34,146 nt of DNA from Bartonella sp. CM31XJBT (GCF_028618555.1 NZ_JAQITD010000019.1:1-34146); one strand, 5' to 3'; numbered from the stretch's first letter, positions 19,703 to 30,143 are shown. Program-made: numbers and translations. Notes: generated from the letters alone by a model not told the origin.

Positions 19703-22369
19703 ATGAATAGTGTTAATAATATTCGGTCAATATTTTTGGATTATTTTCATCGTAATGGGCATAAAGTTCTTTCTTCTAGTCCGCTTGTTCCGCGGAATGA
19801 TCCTACACTTATGTTTACAAATGCAGGGATGGTGCAGTTTAAAAATGTTTTTACTGGACTTGAACAACCTTCTTATACGCAGGCAACAACGGCACAAAAA
19901 TGTGTTCGTGCGGGTGGAAAGCATAATGATCTTGATAATGTTGGATATACGGCGCGCCATCATACATTTTTTGAAATGCTGGGTAATTTTTCTTTCGGTG
20001 ATTATTTCAAAGAAGAAGCCATTTTTTTATCATGGAATCTTTTAACAAAGGAATTTTGCCTGCCAAAAGATAAATTGTTGGTGACAGTTTATCAGAGTGA
20101 TGATGTTGCTGCTGAACTGTGGCGTAAAATTTCAGGTCTTCCAGATGAAAAAATTGTCCGTATTGCGACAGCTGATAATTTTTGGTCGATGGGAGAAACA
20201 GGCCCTTGTGGGCCTTGTTCGGAGATTTTTTATGATCATGGTGATGAAATCTGGGGCGGTCCTCCTGGAAGTATGGAAGAAGATGGTGATCGCTTTATTG
20301 AGATTTGGAATCTTGTTTTTATGCAGTATGAGCAAGTTTCCAAGGAAAAACGTGTTAACTTACCTCACCCTTCTATTGATACAGGCATGGGATTAGAGCG
20401 TATTGCTGCTGTTTTACAGGGCGTTCATGATAATTATGACATTGATCTTTTTCGTGCATTAATTGCTGCATCAGAAGAAATTACAGGGATTGAGGCAAAG
20501 GGTGATTTTATTGCCAGCCATCGTGTCATTGCTGATCATCTTCGCTCATCGGCATTTTTGATTGCTGATGGTGTGCTTCCTTCTAATGAAGGAAGAGGAT
20601 ATGTTTTACGTCGTATTATGCGTCGTGCTATGCGTCATGCGCATCTTCTTGGTGCTAAAGAGCCCTTAATGTGGCGACTTTTGCCTGCTTTAAATCGCGA
20701 AATGGGACAAGCTTATCCTGAGTTGGTGCGTGCTGAATCTTTGATTTCAGAAACTTTAAGGTTAGAAGAAATACGTTTTCGTAAAACGCTTGAACGAGGA
20801 CTTGGTTTGTTGAACGAAGCAAGTACCGATCTTAAAGAAGGAGACTATTTGAATGGTGAAGTTGCTTTCAAACTTTATGATACCTATGGTTTTCCGCTTG
20901 ATTTGACGCAAGATGTTCTTCGTCGTCGCGGAATATCTGTTGACGTTGGTGCTTTTGATAAAGCGATGGAACGCCAAAAAGAGGAAGCACGTGCCAATTG
21001 GTCTGGTTCTGGAGAAGCTGTAACAGAGAAAATCTGGTTTTCTGTTCGTGATCAAGTGGGGGCCACAGAGTTTTTAGGTTATGAAACTGAGACAGCGAAA
21101 GGTATTCTTACAGCTCTTGTGTGTGATGGTAAAATTGTTGATCATATTTCTTCAGATCAGAAAGCTATGCTTGTTGTTAATCAGACACCTTTTTATGGTG
21201 AATCTGGTGGGCAAATTGGTGATAGCGGTATCATTTCTGGTGAAAATTTTATTTTTAAGGTGCATGATACCCAAAGAAAGGGTGATGGTGTTTTTATCCA
21301 TATTGGGGAGGTGAAATCTGGTCAGGCATCGAGGTCTGATTGTGTAGAATTAACGGTTGATATTGTTCGTCGTAAGAAAATTCGCGCGAATCACTCTGCT
21401 ACTCATTTGTTACACGAAGCTTTACGCCAAACATTGGGGGACCATGTTACACAAAAGGGCTCTCTTGTATCGCCAGATCGGTTGCGTTTTGATTTTTCAC
21501 ATCCAAAATCCGTTTCACCAGAAGAGTTGAAAAAAATAGAAGATTTAGCCAATGAGATTATTTTGCAAAATAGTAAAGTAATAACGCGCCTCATGGCTGT
21601 AGATGATGCAATTTCTGAAGGTGCCATGGCATTGTTTGGTGAAAAATATGGTGATGAAGTTCGCGTTATTTCTATGGGGGATCAGCTTGAAAAGAGAGAG
21701 TTAAAAAAGCATTGGTCAATAGAGCTTTGTGGTGGCACACATGTGGAGCGAACAGGGGATATCGGTTTGATTCATATTGTTTCGGAAAGTTCTGTTTCAG
21801 CTGGAGTGCGGCGTATTGAAGCTTTAACAGGCAAAGAAGCACGTCTTTATCTTAGCCGCCAAGATGAACGTATTCATGAAATTGCTGATCTTTTAAAAAC
21901 TTCTTCTGCTAGCCTGGAAGAACGGGTGCGAATTTTACTTGATGATCGTCGTAAACTTGAAAAAGAATTGAATGATGTACGCAAGAAAATGATGTTGAGC
22001 GGTGGAATAACAGAAAGGAGCCAAGGTAATATTACCATCATCAATGGGCTTTCTTTTACCGGACGCGTTGTTAAAAATATTTTACCGCGGGATCTCAAGG
22101 CGCTCGTCGATTCTGAGAAAAAACAAATCGGATCTGGAGTGGTTGCGTTTATTAGTGTCTCGGAGGATGGAAAAGGGAGTGCTGTTGTCGGCGTTACGGA
22201 TGATTTAACGGATAAGTTAAATGCTGTAGATCTCGTTCGTATTCTTTCAGAGATGCTTGGTGGTAAAGGTGGAGGTGGCCGTCCTGATATGGCGCAGGCT
22301 GGTGGTCCTGAGGGGAACAAAGCTGATGAGGCATTTGCGGCACTAAAAGATTTTCTTGAAAAAAATTAA
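19703..22369 (+). CDS. alaS: Alanyl-tRNA synthetase
   Basis: The product is 888 residues, the full bacterial length. The class II catalytic domain starts with [20 protein letters not shown] and has the motif 1-3 regions, including [20 protein letters not shown] and [19 protein letters not shown]. The editing domain carries the zinc-binding set His564 and His568 ([11 protein letters not shown]) plus Cys676 and His680 ([10 protein letters not shown]), so proofreading of mischarged Ser/Gly should be intact. The C-Ala/DHHA1 domain ends with [18 protein letters not shown]. It follows recA, as in many Alphaproteobacteria. Confidence 0.98.
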   Translation: MNSVNNIRSIFLDYFHRNGHKVLSSSPLVPRNDPTLMFTNAGMVQFKNVFTGLEQPSYTQATTAQKCVRAGGKHNDLDNVGYTARHHTFFEMLGNFSFGDYFKEEAIFLSWNLLTKEFCLPKDKLLVTVYQSDDVAAELWRKISGLPDEKIVRIATADNFWSMGETGPCGPCSEIFYDHGDEIWGGPPGSMEEDGDRFIEIWNLVFMQYEQVSKEKRVNLPHPSIDTGMGLERIAAVLQGVHDNYDIDLFRALIAASEEITGIEAKGDFIASHRVIADHLRSSAFLIADGVLPSNEGRGYVLRRIMRRAMRHAHLLGAKEPLMWRLLPALNREMGQAYPELVRAESLISETLRLEEIRFRKTLERGLGLLNEASTDLKEGDYLNGEVAFKLYDTYGFPLDLTQDVLRRRGISVDVGAFDKAMERQKEEARANWSGSGEAVTEKIWFSVRDQVGATEFLGYETETAKGILTALVCDGKIVDHISSDQKAMLVVNQTPFYGESGGQIGDSGIISGENFIFKVHDTQRKGDGVFIHIGEVKSGQASRSDCVELTVDIVRRKKIRANHSATHLLHEALRQTLGDHVTQKGSLVSPDRLRFDFSHPKSVSPEELKKIEDLANEIILQNSKVITRLMAVDDAISEGAMALFGEKYGDEVRVISMGDQLEKRELKKHWSIELCGGTHVERTGDIGLIHIVSESSVSAGVRRIEALTGKEARLYLSRQDERIHEIADLLKTSSASLEERVRILLDDRRKLEKELNDVRKKMMLSGGITERSQGNITIINGLSFTGRVVKNILPRDLKALVDSEKKQIGSGVVAFISVSEDGKGSAVVGVTDDLTDKLNAVDLVRILSEMLGGKGGGGRPDMAQAGGPEGNKADEAFAALKDFLEKN

Positions 22370-23104
22370 AGAATGAAATCATTCTGCATAGGTATTTTTT
22401 ACATTGTTATATTGGGTTGGCATCTATGTATCATGAATATCTGTCTGGTGTATTTCTGAAATGCAGATACAGCGTAATTGGGGAAAAATACAATTGTAAA
22501 GATAAAAACAGTGTTTGTCTTTATAACGTCCAAGCGTTTCAGGAGTCACCTTTTTAAGATAAGATAGATTATTCAGCACTTCATGCTTTGCTGTGTATTC
22601 TTTTACTAGGAAGACTAGTTATTATGTTGCTCTTATAGATTTTTTAAAGAAACCTCTCTTTTTATGAAAGGAAAAATCAAGATTTATTGCATACGATTCT
22701 CCTTATAAAGTTATAAGCTGTCATTATTCGATTAGTTTTCAAATGAATAAAATCTCTTTCCTTGAAAAGGCTTATAAAAGAGTTGTTATATCTTAGAGCT
22801 ATTGTTTTCATTTTGCTTGTTATGTACACAGTTTTTTGGTTTATTATTAAAAGGTTTTGAAAAGAATATTCTCCTATCTTTATAAATCTTTATTTAAAGT
22901 TATAAAGTAATGAATTATCAATATAAATCAAAGGAATATCACATAAATCTAAAGATTTAGATTAATATTTAATTTATTTATGATAAAATTGCTTTAATAC
23001 ATTGGGTTATAATGATAATTTATCGTTTTATCTTTTGAATAAGAGCTACGAATATTCGTAGGATTTTATTATTTCAAATTCTGGGTATGTTAAATTAATC
23101 AAAA

Positions 23105-23201
23105 CCACTCACGAATGTCGTTGTGAAATGGGCTTAAGAGCATTGAAAAATGTTTCTTAAAAAAGTCATATGAATGTGCAAAACAATGATGTTCTGTTCT
23201 T
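23105..23201 (+). repeat. Diverged dispersed repeat, copy B
   Basis: This is the partner of copy A at 17969-18067, in the same orientation and about 5.1 kb away. The central words atgtttcttaaa and atgaat.tgcaa.acaatg are shared, with scattered substitutions and a few small indels. The flanks do not align. Shared short frames suggest a common coding ancestor. Confidence 0.7.
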
Positions 23202-23320
23202 TATGAGAGGACTATAAAGAACGTGATAAACAAAAGTGCAAAGCAATACATAATATTCATTATTTAAAAGATGTTTCTTTAGTTCGTTTTGAAATTCGTA
23301 AAGCTGAGTAAAAAGAAGAC

Positions 23321-23345
23321 GGTAAAACTGGAAATTGTTTTTACC
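23321..23345. terminator. Possible AT-rich hairpin downstream of ndvA
   Basis: Seven-base arms ggtaaaa (23321-23327) and ttttacc (23339-23345) enclose an 11-base loop. On the minus strand the sequence after it is T-rich but not a clean T-run, and it lies over 200 bp past the ndvA stop. It could serve as a weak terminator for ndvA. Confidence 0.25.
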
Positions 23346-23580
23346 TTTACATTTTCCCTAAATGAGAATGTATACTCGTCAATATGCACAGATATAGGAA
23401 AATATTTTTGTTCTAATCTAGTAAAATTGCAATAGCAGAGAAAATACTAAACTGTTTTAATATTTTTCTTAAATACCTAAAATGAATTGTGGCATTTTTA
23501 GAAATCTCTTTACTTGTATCATATATAAGAACTCTTGTTATCTTGAGGAGGATTTTTTTGCTTGAAAAAGAGTATCAATT

Positions 23581-25362
23581 TTATGATGCTATGGCTTCAT
23601 GTAAGGGGATAACATTTTCTCCTTCTCTTTCTGGTGGTTTGATTGTTAAACCACTTGCCTTTAAAAAATTAGAGAAACGTCCCCCTTTATCGATCAATTC
23701 TTGAAAGTTTCCTTTTTCCATTAAGTGACCATGATCCAGAAAGAGTATCACATCAGCATTGCGTACTGTTGAGAGGCGATGTGCTATAATAAAAGTAGTG
23801 CGGTTATGGCTTATGCAATCGAGAGCATCTTTGACACGTGCTTCTGTTTCAACATCAAGAGCGCTTGTTGCTTCATCTAGAATGAGAATAGGGGAATTTT
23901 TTAAAACAGCGCGTGCAATTGCTAGTCGCTGTTTTTCTCCACCGGATAATTGAGATCCTCGTTCGCCCACCATTGTGTTATAACAATCAGCTTTTTTTAG
24001 AATAAAATCGTGAGCTTCTGCTATTTTTGCTGCTTCATAAAGTTCTTCATTTGTTGCGCTCGCTTTTCCTATTGAAATATTGTCATGAATAGTACGGTTG
24101 AAAAGACCCGAGTCTTGAAATACTGTTGCTAGAGATTTGCGTAAAGATTCGCGATTGATTGAGCATATATTTATTCCATCAATGGAGATATGCCCAAGGG
24201 TAGGGTCGTATACGCGCTGCAACAGATTGATCAATGTTGTTTTTCCAGCCCCTGTTGGCCCTACAATTGCAACAGTTTGTCCTGCTTTAACCTCAAAGGA
24301 AATATCAAAAACACCTTGAGAAGAATTGGGGAATTTATAGGTCACGTGATGAAATTGTATGGCGCCTTTAACATTTTTGAGGGAAGGAAGATTTTGCGGT
24401 TCGTTGATATGAAAGGTTGAGTCTTCCATTTCAAAAAATTCTTGCAGTTTTGCTTGTGAGGATATTGCACAATTAATAAAATTGCTCATTTGGTCTAGGC
24501 GGCTAATCATGAGTTGTGCAAATCCAACAAAAGCAACGACTTCACCTACTCGTAATTGATCTTTTGCAACAAAAAAAGCTCCAAGGAGAAGAACACAAAC
24601 GATTGAAATTGTTGAAGCCATTCGATTTAAGCCACTGGCGAGCGCCCACCAATTGAGAACAGGATTTTGTGCTTTAAGCAGAGCATTTGTATGTTGATGC
24701 AGTATAGAAGCTTCTTCTTTTATTCGGTTATAACTTTGTACAATGGAAACATTAGAGATTGAATCACTGACATGTTTAAAAAGGTTGTGGTGGTAGCATT
24801 CCACAGCGGCTTGTCCGTCTTTTGTTTTTCGCATCACTAAACGTGCAATTAATACGTAGGTGATGGCAAGCACAACCAAGACTATTGAAAGACGCCAATT
24901 CATATTAAACGCTATGGGGATGAGAACCAATAAGGCGACAAGCGTTGAGAGGTGTTGGCGCATAAAATCAAGCCATATGGTTGACATGGAATCTATTGCG
25001 CGCAAAAGTGTATGGAGTGCGTTGGAAGTTCCACGTTGTTGATGCCAAATTAAAGGCATGGCAATGATACGTTCAAAAGATTCCGTTAAAACCGTTAAGC
25101 GGCGTCTATGGGCTAAGCGGTCAGCACCGCGAGCAACAAGGACATAAGCAATAATATGTGAAAGTCCAAAACAAACCCAAATGGTAAGAGTAGGAATGAT
25201 AGCTGATTTTTCTGAAATAGAATCAATAACACGTCCGAATAAAATAGGTTCTGCAATAGTGATAATAGCTAACATAACATTAGCGGTACAGATTAAAAGG
25301 GATGCATTTTTTTCTCTATTTAGGTAAGTGAGAACACGTGCATAGGTTTTGAATAAGGACAC
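23581..25362 (-). CDS. ndvA: Cyclic beta-(1,2)-glucan export ABC transporter NdvA
   Basis: The product is 593 residues, a fused transmembrane-ATPase half transporter. The first ~310 residues have six hydrophobic spans with MSLFKTYARVLTYLNREKN, ITIAEPILFGRVIDSIS and WHQQRGTSNALHTLLRA, which I recognise as NdvA/ChvA. The ATPase domain has Walker A GPTGAGKTT (368-376), Q-loop Q416, signature LSGGE (472-476), Walker B LILDEA and the H-loop His528. NdvA exports periplasmic cyclic glucan across the inner membrane. It is the only intact minus-strand gene, divergent from the rluC-type gene across a 206-bp gap. The glucan synthase NdvB is not in this window. Confidence 0.94.
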   Translation of the reverse strand: MSLFKTYARVLTYLNREKNASLLICTANVMLAIITIAEPILFGRVIDSISEKSAIIPTLTIWVCFGLSHIIAYVLVARGADRLAHRRRLTVLTESFERIIAMPLIWHQQRGTSNALHTLLRAIDSMSTIWLDFMRQHLSTLVALLVLIPIAFNMNWRLSIVLVVLAITYVLIARLVMRKTKDGQAAVECYHHNLFKHVSDSISNVSIVQSYNRIKEEASILHQHTNALLKAQNPVLNWWALASGLNRMASTISIVCVLLLGAFFVAKDQLRVGEVVAFVGFAQLMISRLDQMSNFINCAISSQAKLQEFFEMEDSTFHINEPQNLPSLKNVKGAIQFHHVTYKFPNSSQGVFDISFEVKAGQTVAIVGPTGAGKTTLINLLQRVYDPTLGHISIDGINICSINRESLRKSLATVFQDSGLFNRTIHDNISIGKASATNEELYEAAKIAEAHDFILKKADCYNTMVGERGSQLSGGEKQRLAIARAVLKNSPILILDEATSALDVETEARVKDALDCISHNRTTFIIAHRLSTVRNADVILFLDHGHLMEKGNFQELIDKGGRFSNFLKASGLTIKPPEREGENVIPLHEAIAS

Positions 25363-25568
25363 GGTTAATTATCTCCATTCGCTATTAAGCGTAAAGGCTG
25401 TTGATTTTTAAAACGCTTAGTTTTTAGCTAATAAAATTTGGACGTTAAGAAAAGGCAATTTTGGATACTAACTGTAATATGGTGTGATAAAACCAACTAA
25501 AATATGAATTTTTGTGTTTATAAAGGCGCAAAAATAGATCAATAAAATTATCAGGTAAGGGAATTTTC

Positions 25569-26552
25569 ATGGCAGGCATAGAAATAAAAAAAGTTGAGGC
25601 AGATGAAAATGGAATGCGCTTAGATCGCTGGTTTAAAGTGCATTATCCAGGACTTGGTTTTGGAGCTTTGCAAAAATTGTTGCGTTCTGGTCAGATACGG
25701 GTTGATGGTGGACGTGTTAAAGCCGATACGCGTCTTTGTATAGGGCAAGCTGTTCGTATTCCACCTCTCCCTATTAATGACAAGGAAAATTTTTCAATAA
25801 CGGATAAAACACTTCGTGGGCAGGATGATGGGACCGTTTTGAAAAAAATGCTGCTTTATGAAGATCCAAAGGTATTTGTTTTTAATAAACCCGCTGGGTT
25901 GGCTGTACAAGGAGGCTCTGGTTTAACACGTCATATGGATAGTATGCTTGAGGTATGGCGCAATAAAAAAGGTGAAAAGCCGCGTTTGGTTCATCGTCTT
26001 GATCGTGAGACGTCGGGGGTGCTTATTGTTGCACGATCAAGGGGAGCTGCTCAGTCCTTAACAGCTGCTTTTAGAGCGCGAGAAACAAAAAAGACTTATT
26101 GGGCGTTGGTTCGTGGCGTGCCTAAAAAAAAGCAGGACAAAATTTCAACGTGGATGGTTAAGGAAATGACTGCACAAGGTGACAAAATGCGTGTTTGTGA
26201 ACATGGGGAGCCAGATTCACATCATGCGGTTTCCTACTATCGCGTTTTAGATACACGAGGGCGGGCTCTTTCGTGGCTTGAAATGGAACCCTATACAGGG
26301 AGAACACATCAGCTTCGTGTGCATGCTGCCCATATGGATCATCCTATCATTGGCGATACAAAGTATTTTTTTTCTGATAGTAATTGGACATTACCAGGAG
26401 GAATTCAAAATCGTCTTCATCTTCATGCACGTCGTATTCGTATTCCTCATCCTTCAGGAGGAATATTGGACATTGTTGCACCTTTACCACCTCATATGGT
26501 TCAAAGTTTTAATCTTTTGTCTTTTAATGAGAGTGATGCTGAAACAGAGTAA
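25569..26552 (+). CDS. rluC: RluC/RluA-family 23S rRNA pseudouridine synthase
   Basis: The product is 327 residues. The N-terminal S4-like RNA-binding domain (about 14-65, LRSGQIRVDGGRVKADTRL) is followed by the RluA catalytic domain. The catalytic aspartate is Asp145 in VHRLDRETSGVLIVARS, and the C-terminal GRTHQLRVHAAHMDHPIIGD motif is present. Such enzymes isomerise specific uridines in 23S rRNA; with an S4 domain and this length, RluC-type is more likely than RluD or RluA. Start ATG 25569 has gtaaggg upstream. It is divergent from ndvA. Confidence 0.9.
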   Translation: MAGIEIKKVEADENGMRLDRWFKVHYPGLGFGALQKLLRSGQIRVDGGRVKADTRLCIGQAVRIPPLPINDKENFSITDKTLRGQDDGTVLKKMLLYEDPKVFVFNKPAGLAVQGGSGLTRHMDSMLEVWRNKKGEKPRLVHRLDRETSGVLIVARSRGAAQSLTAAFRARETKKTYWALVRGVPKKKQDKISTWMVKEMTAQGDKMRVCEHGEPDSHHAVSYYRVLDTRGRALSWLEMEPYTGRTHQLRVHAAHMDHPIIGDTKYFFSDSNWTLPGGIQNRLHLHARRIRIPHPSGGILDIVAPLPPHMVQSFNLLSFNESDAETE

Positions 26553-26574
26553 AGAAACTTCATTTGTTCTTTTT
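26551..26574 (+). terminator. Weak hairpin at the end of the rluC-type gene
   Basis: Arms aaagaa (26551-26556) and ttcttt (26567-26572) flank a 10-base loop, and T residues follow the second arm. The stem is short and AT-only and begins within the stop codon, so termination here would be inefficient. Confidence 0.3.
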
Positions 26575-27345
26575 GATTGATATAAAATTTTGTCTATAAA
26601 GTTGATAAGATGAATAGGGCATCATTTGAAGGAAGTTTTTGATAAGTCAATCGCTATGAGAAAATTATGTTTTTGAGTGATGAAATTTTCGAATATCATG
26701 GCTTTCTTTCTACAGCTCTTTATCCATATTGATTGTATTGTTATTTTTTGGATATGGTGTATCGTTTAATAATCTGAGTTTATGAAGCTGCTCCTTTGAA
26801 TTATCTATAGAGGTCATATTGGGAAGGCGTGTCTGTTGAGGGAGATGAGTTAGATAAAATCTGAAAGATATTTACTAAAATAGAGAAAGCGATTTTAGTT
26901 TTTTTATGGGGAATAATGGAGGCGTTTTATAGTAATGCTGAGGAAAAGTAACCTCTCAAAAAAATCCTGTTGTCAAGGAAGTTTGTTTTGTTATAAATGT
27001 GGTTTGATATGCTTATAGTATAGATTTATGCTTTGTATCTTTGCTTACACAATGAAGCCTTCTTAGCAAAGTTCTCCTTTCAATGAGCAATTTTTTCTAC
27101 TTACTTAGTTTATCCAGAAGACTATCTTTCATAAAAGAAGAAATAAGTTTTTAGTATCTTAATGCTTCATTGAAGTGAACTCATCACATTGAAAAAATAT
27201 CTAGACAAAAAATTGGAGATAAAACGTCAGGCGCGTTTTATTGTTCTAGGGAGGGCTTGAACACTTTTGTTTTTTCTAGTGAACAAAACAGATATTTATT
27301 ATGGGAACATTCAAAAGGGGGATAAATTGAAATTAGGAGTGACTG
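26553..27345. other. 790-bp gene-free region before the ABC exporter operon
   Basis: No open frame in this stretch looks like a gene. It is AT-rich with dense stops. The only structured element I see is the hairpin plus T-run at 26875-26905. The promoter of the downstream ABC operon must lie in its right part, but I could not pick out a convincing -35/-10 pair. Confidence 0.6.
26875..26905 (+). terminator. Terminator-like hairpin with T-run
   Basis: Arms ctaaaat (26875-26881) and attttag (26892-26898) with a 10-base loop are followed by seven T (26899-26905). The stem is AT-rich. It lies over 300 bp after the rluC-type gene, so it may end that transcript or a lost gene. Confidence 0.45.
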
Positions 27346-28365
27346 ATGGGATCATTATTGATTGACGTTAATAACGTCTCAAAAATATATCGCAACATTG
27401 ACAGAGGAATTGGTTTTAAAAACAAGGTGTTTTCTCTCTTCAAGCCGGTTTATACAAATCATCATGTGTTAAAAGATATGAGTTTCACCCTCTTTTCAGG
27501 GCAATCGTTAGCAATTCTTGGCCCTAACGGAGCGGGTAAATCGACACTGATTAAAATACTTTCTGGTATACAATACGCTGATGAGGGATGTGTTAAAGTC
27601 CTTGGTGTTGATCCTTATAAAGCGAAGAAAAATCTGTTCAAGTCTTTGGGTGTGGTCTTTGGTCACAAGAATTGTTTATGGTGGGATTTGCCCTTACGCT
27701 ACAGTCTGGATATGGTTCAACCATTATATGGTCTTGAACGCTCCTCTTTTACCCGTGATCTTAAAGAGATCGCTGAGTTGCTGGGTCTTGAGCATATTAT
27801 GGATAAGCCAGTGCGGATGCTTAGTCTGGGTGAGAGAGTGAAAAGTGAATTGGCATTTAATCTCTCCTTTAGACCTAAACTGTTGTTTCTCGATGAGCCA
27901 AGTATTGGTCTTGATATTACATCTAAGCATGAAATCAGGGAGCTTCTTAAAAAACTGAAAAAGGAGTGTGGCACTGGGTATATCATTACAAGTCATGATA
28001 TGGGAGATATTGATGGATACGTCGATGATATTATTCTTTTGCATAAAGGAAAGAAACAGTTTCATGGTAATCTTCATGCGCTTAAAAATGTCATTCCTTC
28101 TTTGGTGAGAATGACACTTTTTTGTGAACACATGGCTGCACCTTCAGCTGTTGTAGAAAAAATTGATGAGATTGCGTTGAAATTATCTACTCCTTTAAAA
28201 GATAAGCACTTTAACGCTGAAGAATACTCGCTGGAGGTTTCGCTGCCCCGTGAGGATTTTGCGCGTTTTGTACGCGAAATTACAACCGAATTGAACTGTA
28301 CGTTCTCTGTATCCACTCCCTCGCTTGAAGAGATGCTCCGTGTTAAATTTAAAGAATTTATCTAA
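27346..28365 (+). CDS. ABC-2 exporter ATP-binding protein (COG4586 type)
   Basis: The product is 339 residues, with a complete ABC ATPase: Walker A GPNGAGKST (59-67), Q-loop region VVFGHKNCLWWDLP (103-116), signature LSLGE (159-163), Walker B LLFLDEP (179-185) and H-loop His217 in ITSHD. The FG-K-LWWDLP variant around the Q-loop is characteristic of the COG4586 ATPase that pairs with two separate permeases. A ~100-residue C-terminal domain follows. Substrate is unknown; relatives are linked to drug, peptide or lipid export. It starts a three-gene operon with the two permeases downstream. A short gaaattaggag ribosome binding site precedes it. Confidence 0.88.
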   Translation: MGSLLIDVNNVSKIYRNIDRGIGFKNKVFSLFKPVYTNHHVLKDMSFTLFSGQSLAILGPNGAGKSTLIKILSGIQYADEGCVKVLGVDPYKAKKNLFKSLGVVFGHKNCLWWDLPLRYSLDMVQPLYGLERSSFTRDLKEIAELLGLEHIMDKPVRMLSLGERVKSELAFNLSFRPKLLFLDEPSIGLDITSKHEIRELLKKLKKECGTGYIITSHDMGDIDGYVDDIILLHKGKKQFHGNLHALKNVIPSLVRMTLFCEHMAAPSAVVEKIDEIALKLSTPLKDKHFNAEEYSLEVSLPREDFARFVREITTELNCTFSVSTPSLEEMLRVKFKEFI

Positions 28366-28378
28366 CCACTGCTTTGGT

Positions 28379-29164
28379 ATGTTTCTTTTTGCCAAGAATG
28401 GATTACTCACTGTTCTAAGTGATAGAGCAATGTTTTTTACCGATATTATCATTGGGACACTTTCGCCATTTGTTATTCAACTTCTATTATGGAATGCACT
28501 TTTCTCTGATACGGGCAACACCATCAATGGCTTTAGCTTTTATGATATGATGTATTATTATGCTTTTGCTTTAGTCCTAGGTCGCTTAAATAATGGTTAT
28601 AATGTGATTAAGTTTTTCTCTCATCATGTTAAAGAAGGTCAATTAGAAGTATATATTACAAAGCCCTTTAGTTATATGACACAAATGCTTTTTACTTTTT
28701 TAGGGGAGAGTGTATTATATAGCATCCCGTTATTGGCTCTTTTTGTTGTTAAGCTTGTTTTATCCTATGAAAATATTCTGGGATTGGTCATCGCTTTTCT
28801 GTTCTTTTTTCTGGTTGTTATTCTATCACAATTGCTTTGTTTTTTACTCTCTTTTGGAATTGCCTTATTAAGCTTTTGGGTGATTGAGTACAATATATTA
28901 CTCTCTTTCAGTATTCTCAGTTCAACGCTTCTTGGGGGTGTTCTTTTACCACCATCTTTTTGGCCGGTGTGGCTTATTCCGCTTATGCAATTTAATCCTT
29001 ATCGTTTCATGATATCAGCTCCTGCCGAGTTTTTCGCGACGCAAAATTTAGCGTTGTTTCAGCAGTTTATTTTCGGAAGTTTTACTTATATTTTGTGTTT
29101 TTTATTCTTAATTTATATTGCTTGGAATAAAGGGATGAAAGCATATAATGGAGCGGGTGGTTGA
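28379..29164 (+). CDS. ABC-2 exporter permease, first subunit (COG4587 type)
   Basis: A hydrophobic protein with about six membrane spans and no signal peptide. The N-terminal pattern MFLFAKNGLLTVLSDRAMFF, then a span IIIGTLSPFVIQLLLWNALF, fits the COG4587 permease. ATG 28379 gives 261 residues, close to family length, 13 bp after the ATPase stop. TTG 28325 or GTG 28340 would overlap the ATPase gene and add 13-18 residues. None has a strong ribosome binding site, so the start is uncertain. It forms the channel with the next permease, energised by the upstream ATPase. Confidence 0.83.
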   Translation: MFLFAKNGLLTVLSDRAMFFTDIIIGTLSPFVIQLLLWNALFSDTGNTINGFSFYDMMYYYAFALVLGRLNNGYNVIKFFSHHVKEGQLEVYITKPFSYMTQMLFTFLGESVLYSIPLLALFVVKLVLSYENILGLVIAFLFFFLVVILSQLLCFLLSFGIALLSFWVIEYNILLSFSILSSTLLGGVLLPPSFWPVWLIPLMQFNPYRFMISAPAEFFATQNLALFQQFIFGSFTYILCFLFLIYIAWNKGMKAYNGAGG

Positions 29165-29165
29165 G

Positions 29166-29936
29166 ATGAAAATAATCCTTCATTTTATCAGTTTGAATAT
29201 CCGCCGACAGATTGTTTATGGTAAGAATTTGGCTGGGGAGTTTATTCTTTCTCTATGCTATTATTTTATTCAATTCATATTTATTGATAGAATATCTTCT
29301 TTTTCAGGAAAGATCGGTAACTATAGCAGAGATGAAATCCATTTTATCTTTGTTGTCTTTGTTTTACTTGGAATATTTTTGAATATTTTTACTAATTCTA
29401 TTGAAACGTTTTTTGAAAAAGTAGCGGATGGTAAAATTGAACCATACTTGATAAAGCCCGTTTCAATCTGGTTGTTGATGTTGTTTGGTTGGTGTAAACC
29501 TCTTAATCTGATCAAGCTCTTTGTTCTTTATGTTAGTGCCTATTTATTTGTATCATTACCGAATATATCCGATCTTAAGCTAAGATGGATCTCTTTTATT
29601 GTTGCAATATTTTGTGTTTTTATTGTCAATATTTGTTTTTTCATGATGTTTAATTTTGTAACATTTATTATTAGCCGTAAGATGCCTGTCGAATATTTTC
29701 ATGAAATGATTTACGAGCTTTCATTTGTACCAATAGGAATTTATCCTTTAAGCATCGTAAAATGGCTTTTGTTTATGCTTCCTATGGCTTTTTCTGCTTC
29801 CTTGCCTGTGTCATTGTTGCTTGGTAAAGGCGAATGGAATATTGGATATCTTCTGTTGAGCGCTTTTCTTTCCATGGTCATGACTTTCATAAGTTATAAG
29901 AAAACAATGCGTAAATTTAATGGATTAGGGGGATGA
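29166..29936 (+). CDS. ABC-2 exporter permease, second subunit (COG3694 type)
   Basis: The product is about 256 residues from MKIILHFISLNIRRQIVYGK, with about six hydrophobic spans and the family-like motif FFEKVADGKIEPYLIKPVSI (cytosolic coupling region before TM3) and FYxISRKMPVEY-like segment FIISRKMPVEYFHEMIYELS. The ATG at 29166 comes one base after the upstream stop (tgagatga). ATG 29148 overlapping the first permease is the alternative (262 residues). The pairing of two non-identical permeases with a COG4586-type ATPase is the usual arrangement of this exporter class. Confidence 0.82.
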   Translation: MKIILHFISLNIRRQIVYGKNLAGEFILSLCYYFIQFIFIDRISSFSGKIGNYSRDEIHFIFVVFVLLGIFLNIFTNSIETFFEKVADGKIEPYLIKPVSIWLLMLFGWCKPLNLIKLFVLYVSAYLFVSLPNISDLKLRWISFIVAIFCVFIVNICFFMMFNFVTFIISRKMPVEYFHEMIYELSFVPIGIYPLSIVKWLLFMLPMAFSASLPVSLLLGKGEWNIGYLLLSAFLSMVMTFISYKKTMRKFNGLGG

Positions 29937-29937
29937 G

Positions 29938-29979
29938 ATGAAAGTCAGCATGATTATAAAAGTAAAAAAAATTGAGTGA
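29938..29979 (+). pseudogene. 13-codon ORF: possible truncated fourth operon gene
   Basis: Directly after the second permease, the junction tgagatgaaa repeats exactly the junction used to start that permease (29162-29171). The new frame encodes MKVSMIIKVKKIE and then stops. This spacing looks like a coupled start of a fourth gene whose body is lost. It could also be chance, because the ORF is tiny. Confidence 0.35.
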
Positions 29980-30143
29980 ATAATTCTATCGTACTGTAAA
30001 ATATCGTTATTTATTCTGGCGATATAAGGCATGTAAAATTTACACACGAGGATTTTTTATTAGACATATTGATGCATAAAATCGGTTGTATTTCCATAGC
30101 TATGAGCAAAGAATTTACAACAGAAATCATAGAGTTAAATTTC

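Larger units (their letters stand above)
22370..23580. other. 1.2-kb gene-free region between alaS and ndvA
   Basis: AT-rich, with stops in all frames and no supportable gene. Seen here are a short hairpin right after alaS (22371-22384, gaatga/tcattc, no T-run), an 8-bp palindrome at 22946-22963, repeat copy B (23105-23201) and a ggtaaaa/ttttacc hairpin at 23321-23345. Because alaS and ndvA converge here, the region must hold the 3' ends of both transcripts. It reads like decayed former gene space. Confidence 0.6.

Noticed and set aside
23489..23704. 71-codon plus-strand frame at the 3' end of ndvA
   Set aside because: Most of it overlaps the conserved C-terminus of ndvA on the opposite strand, so it is a shadow.
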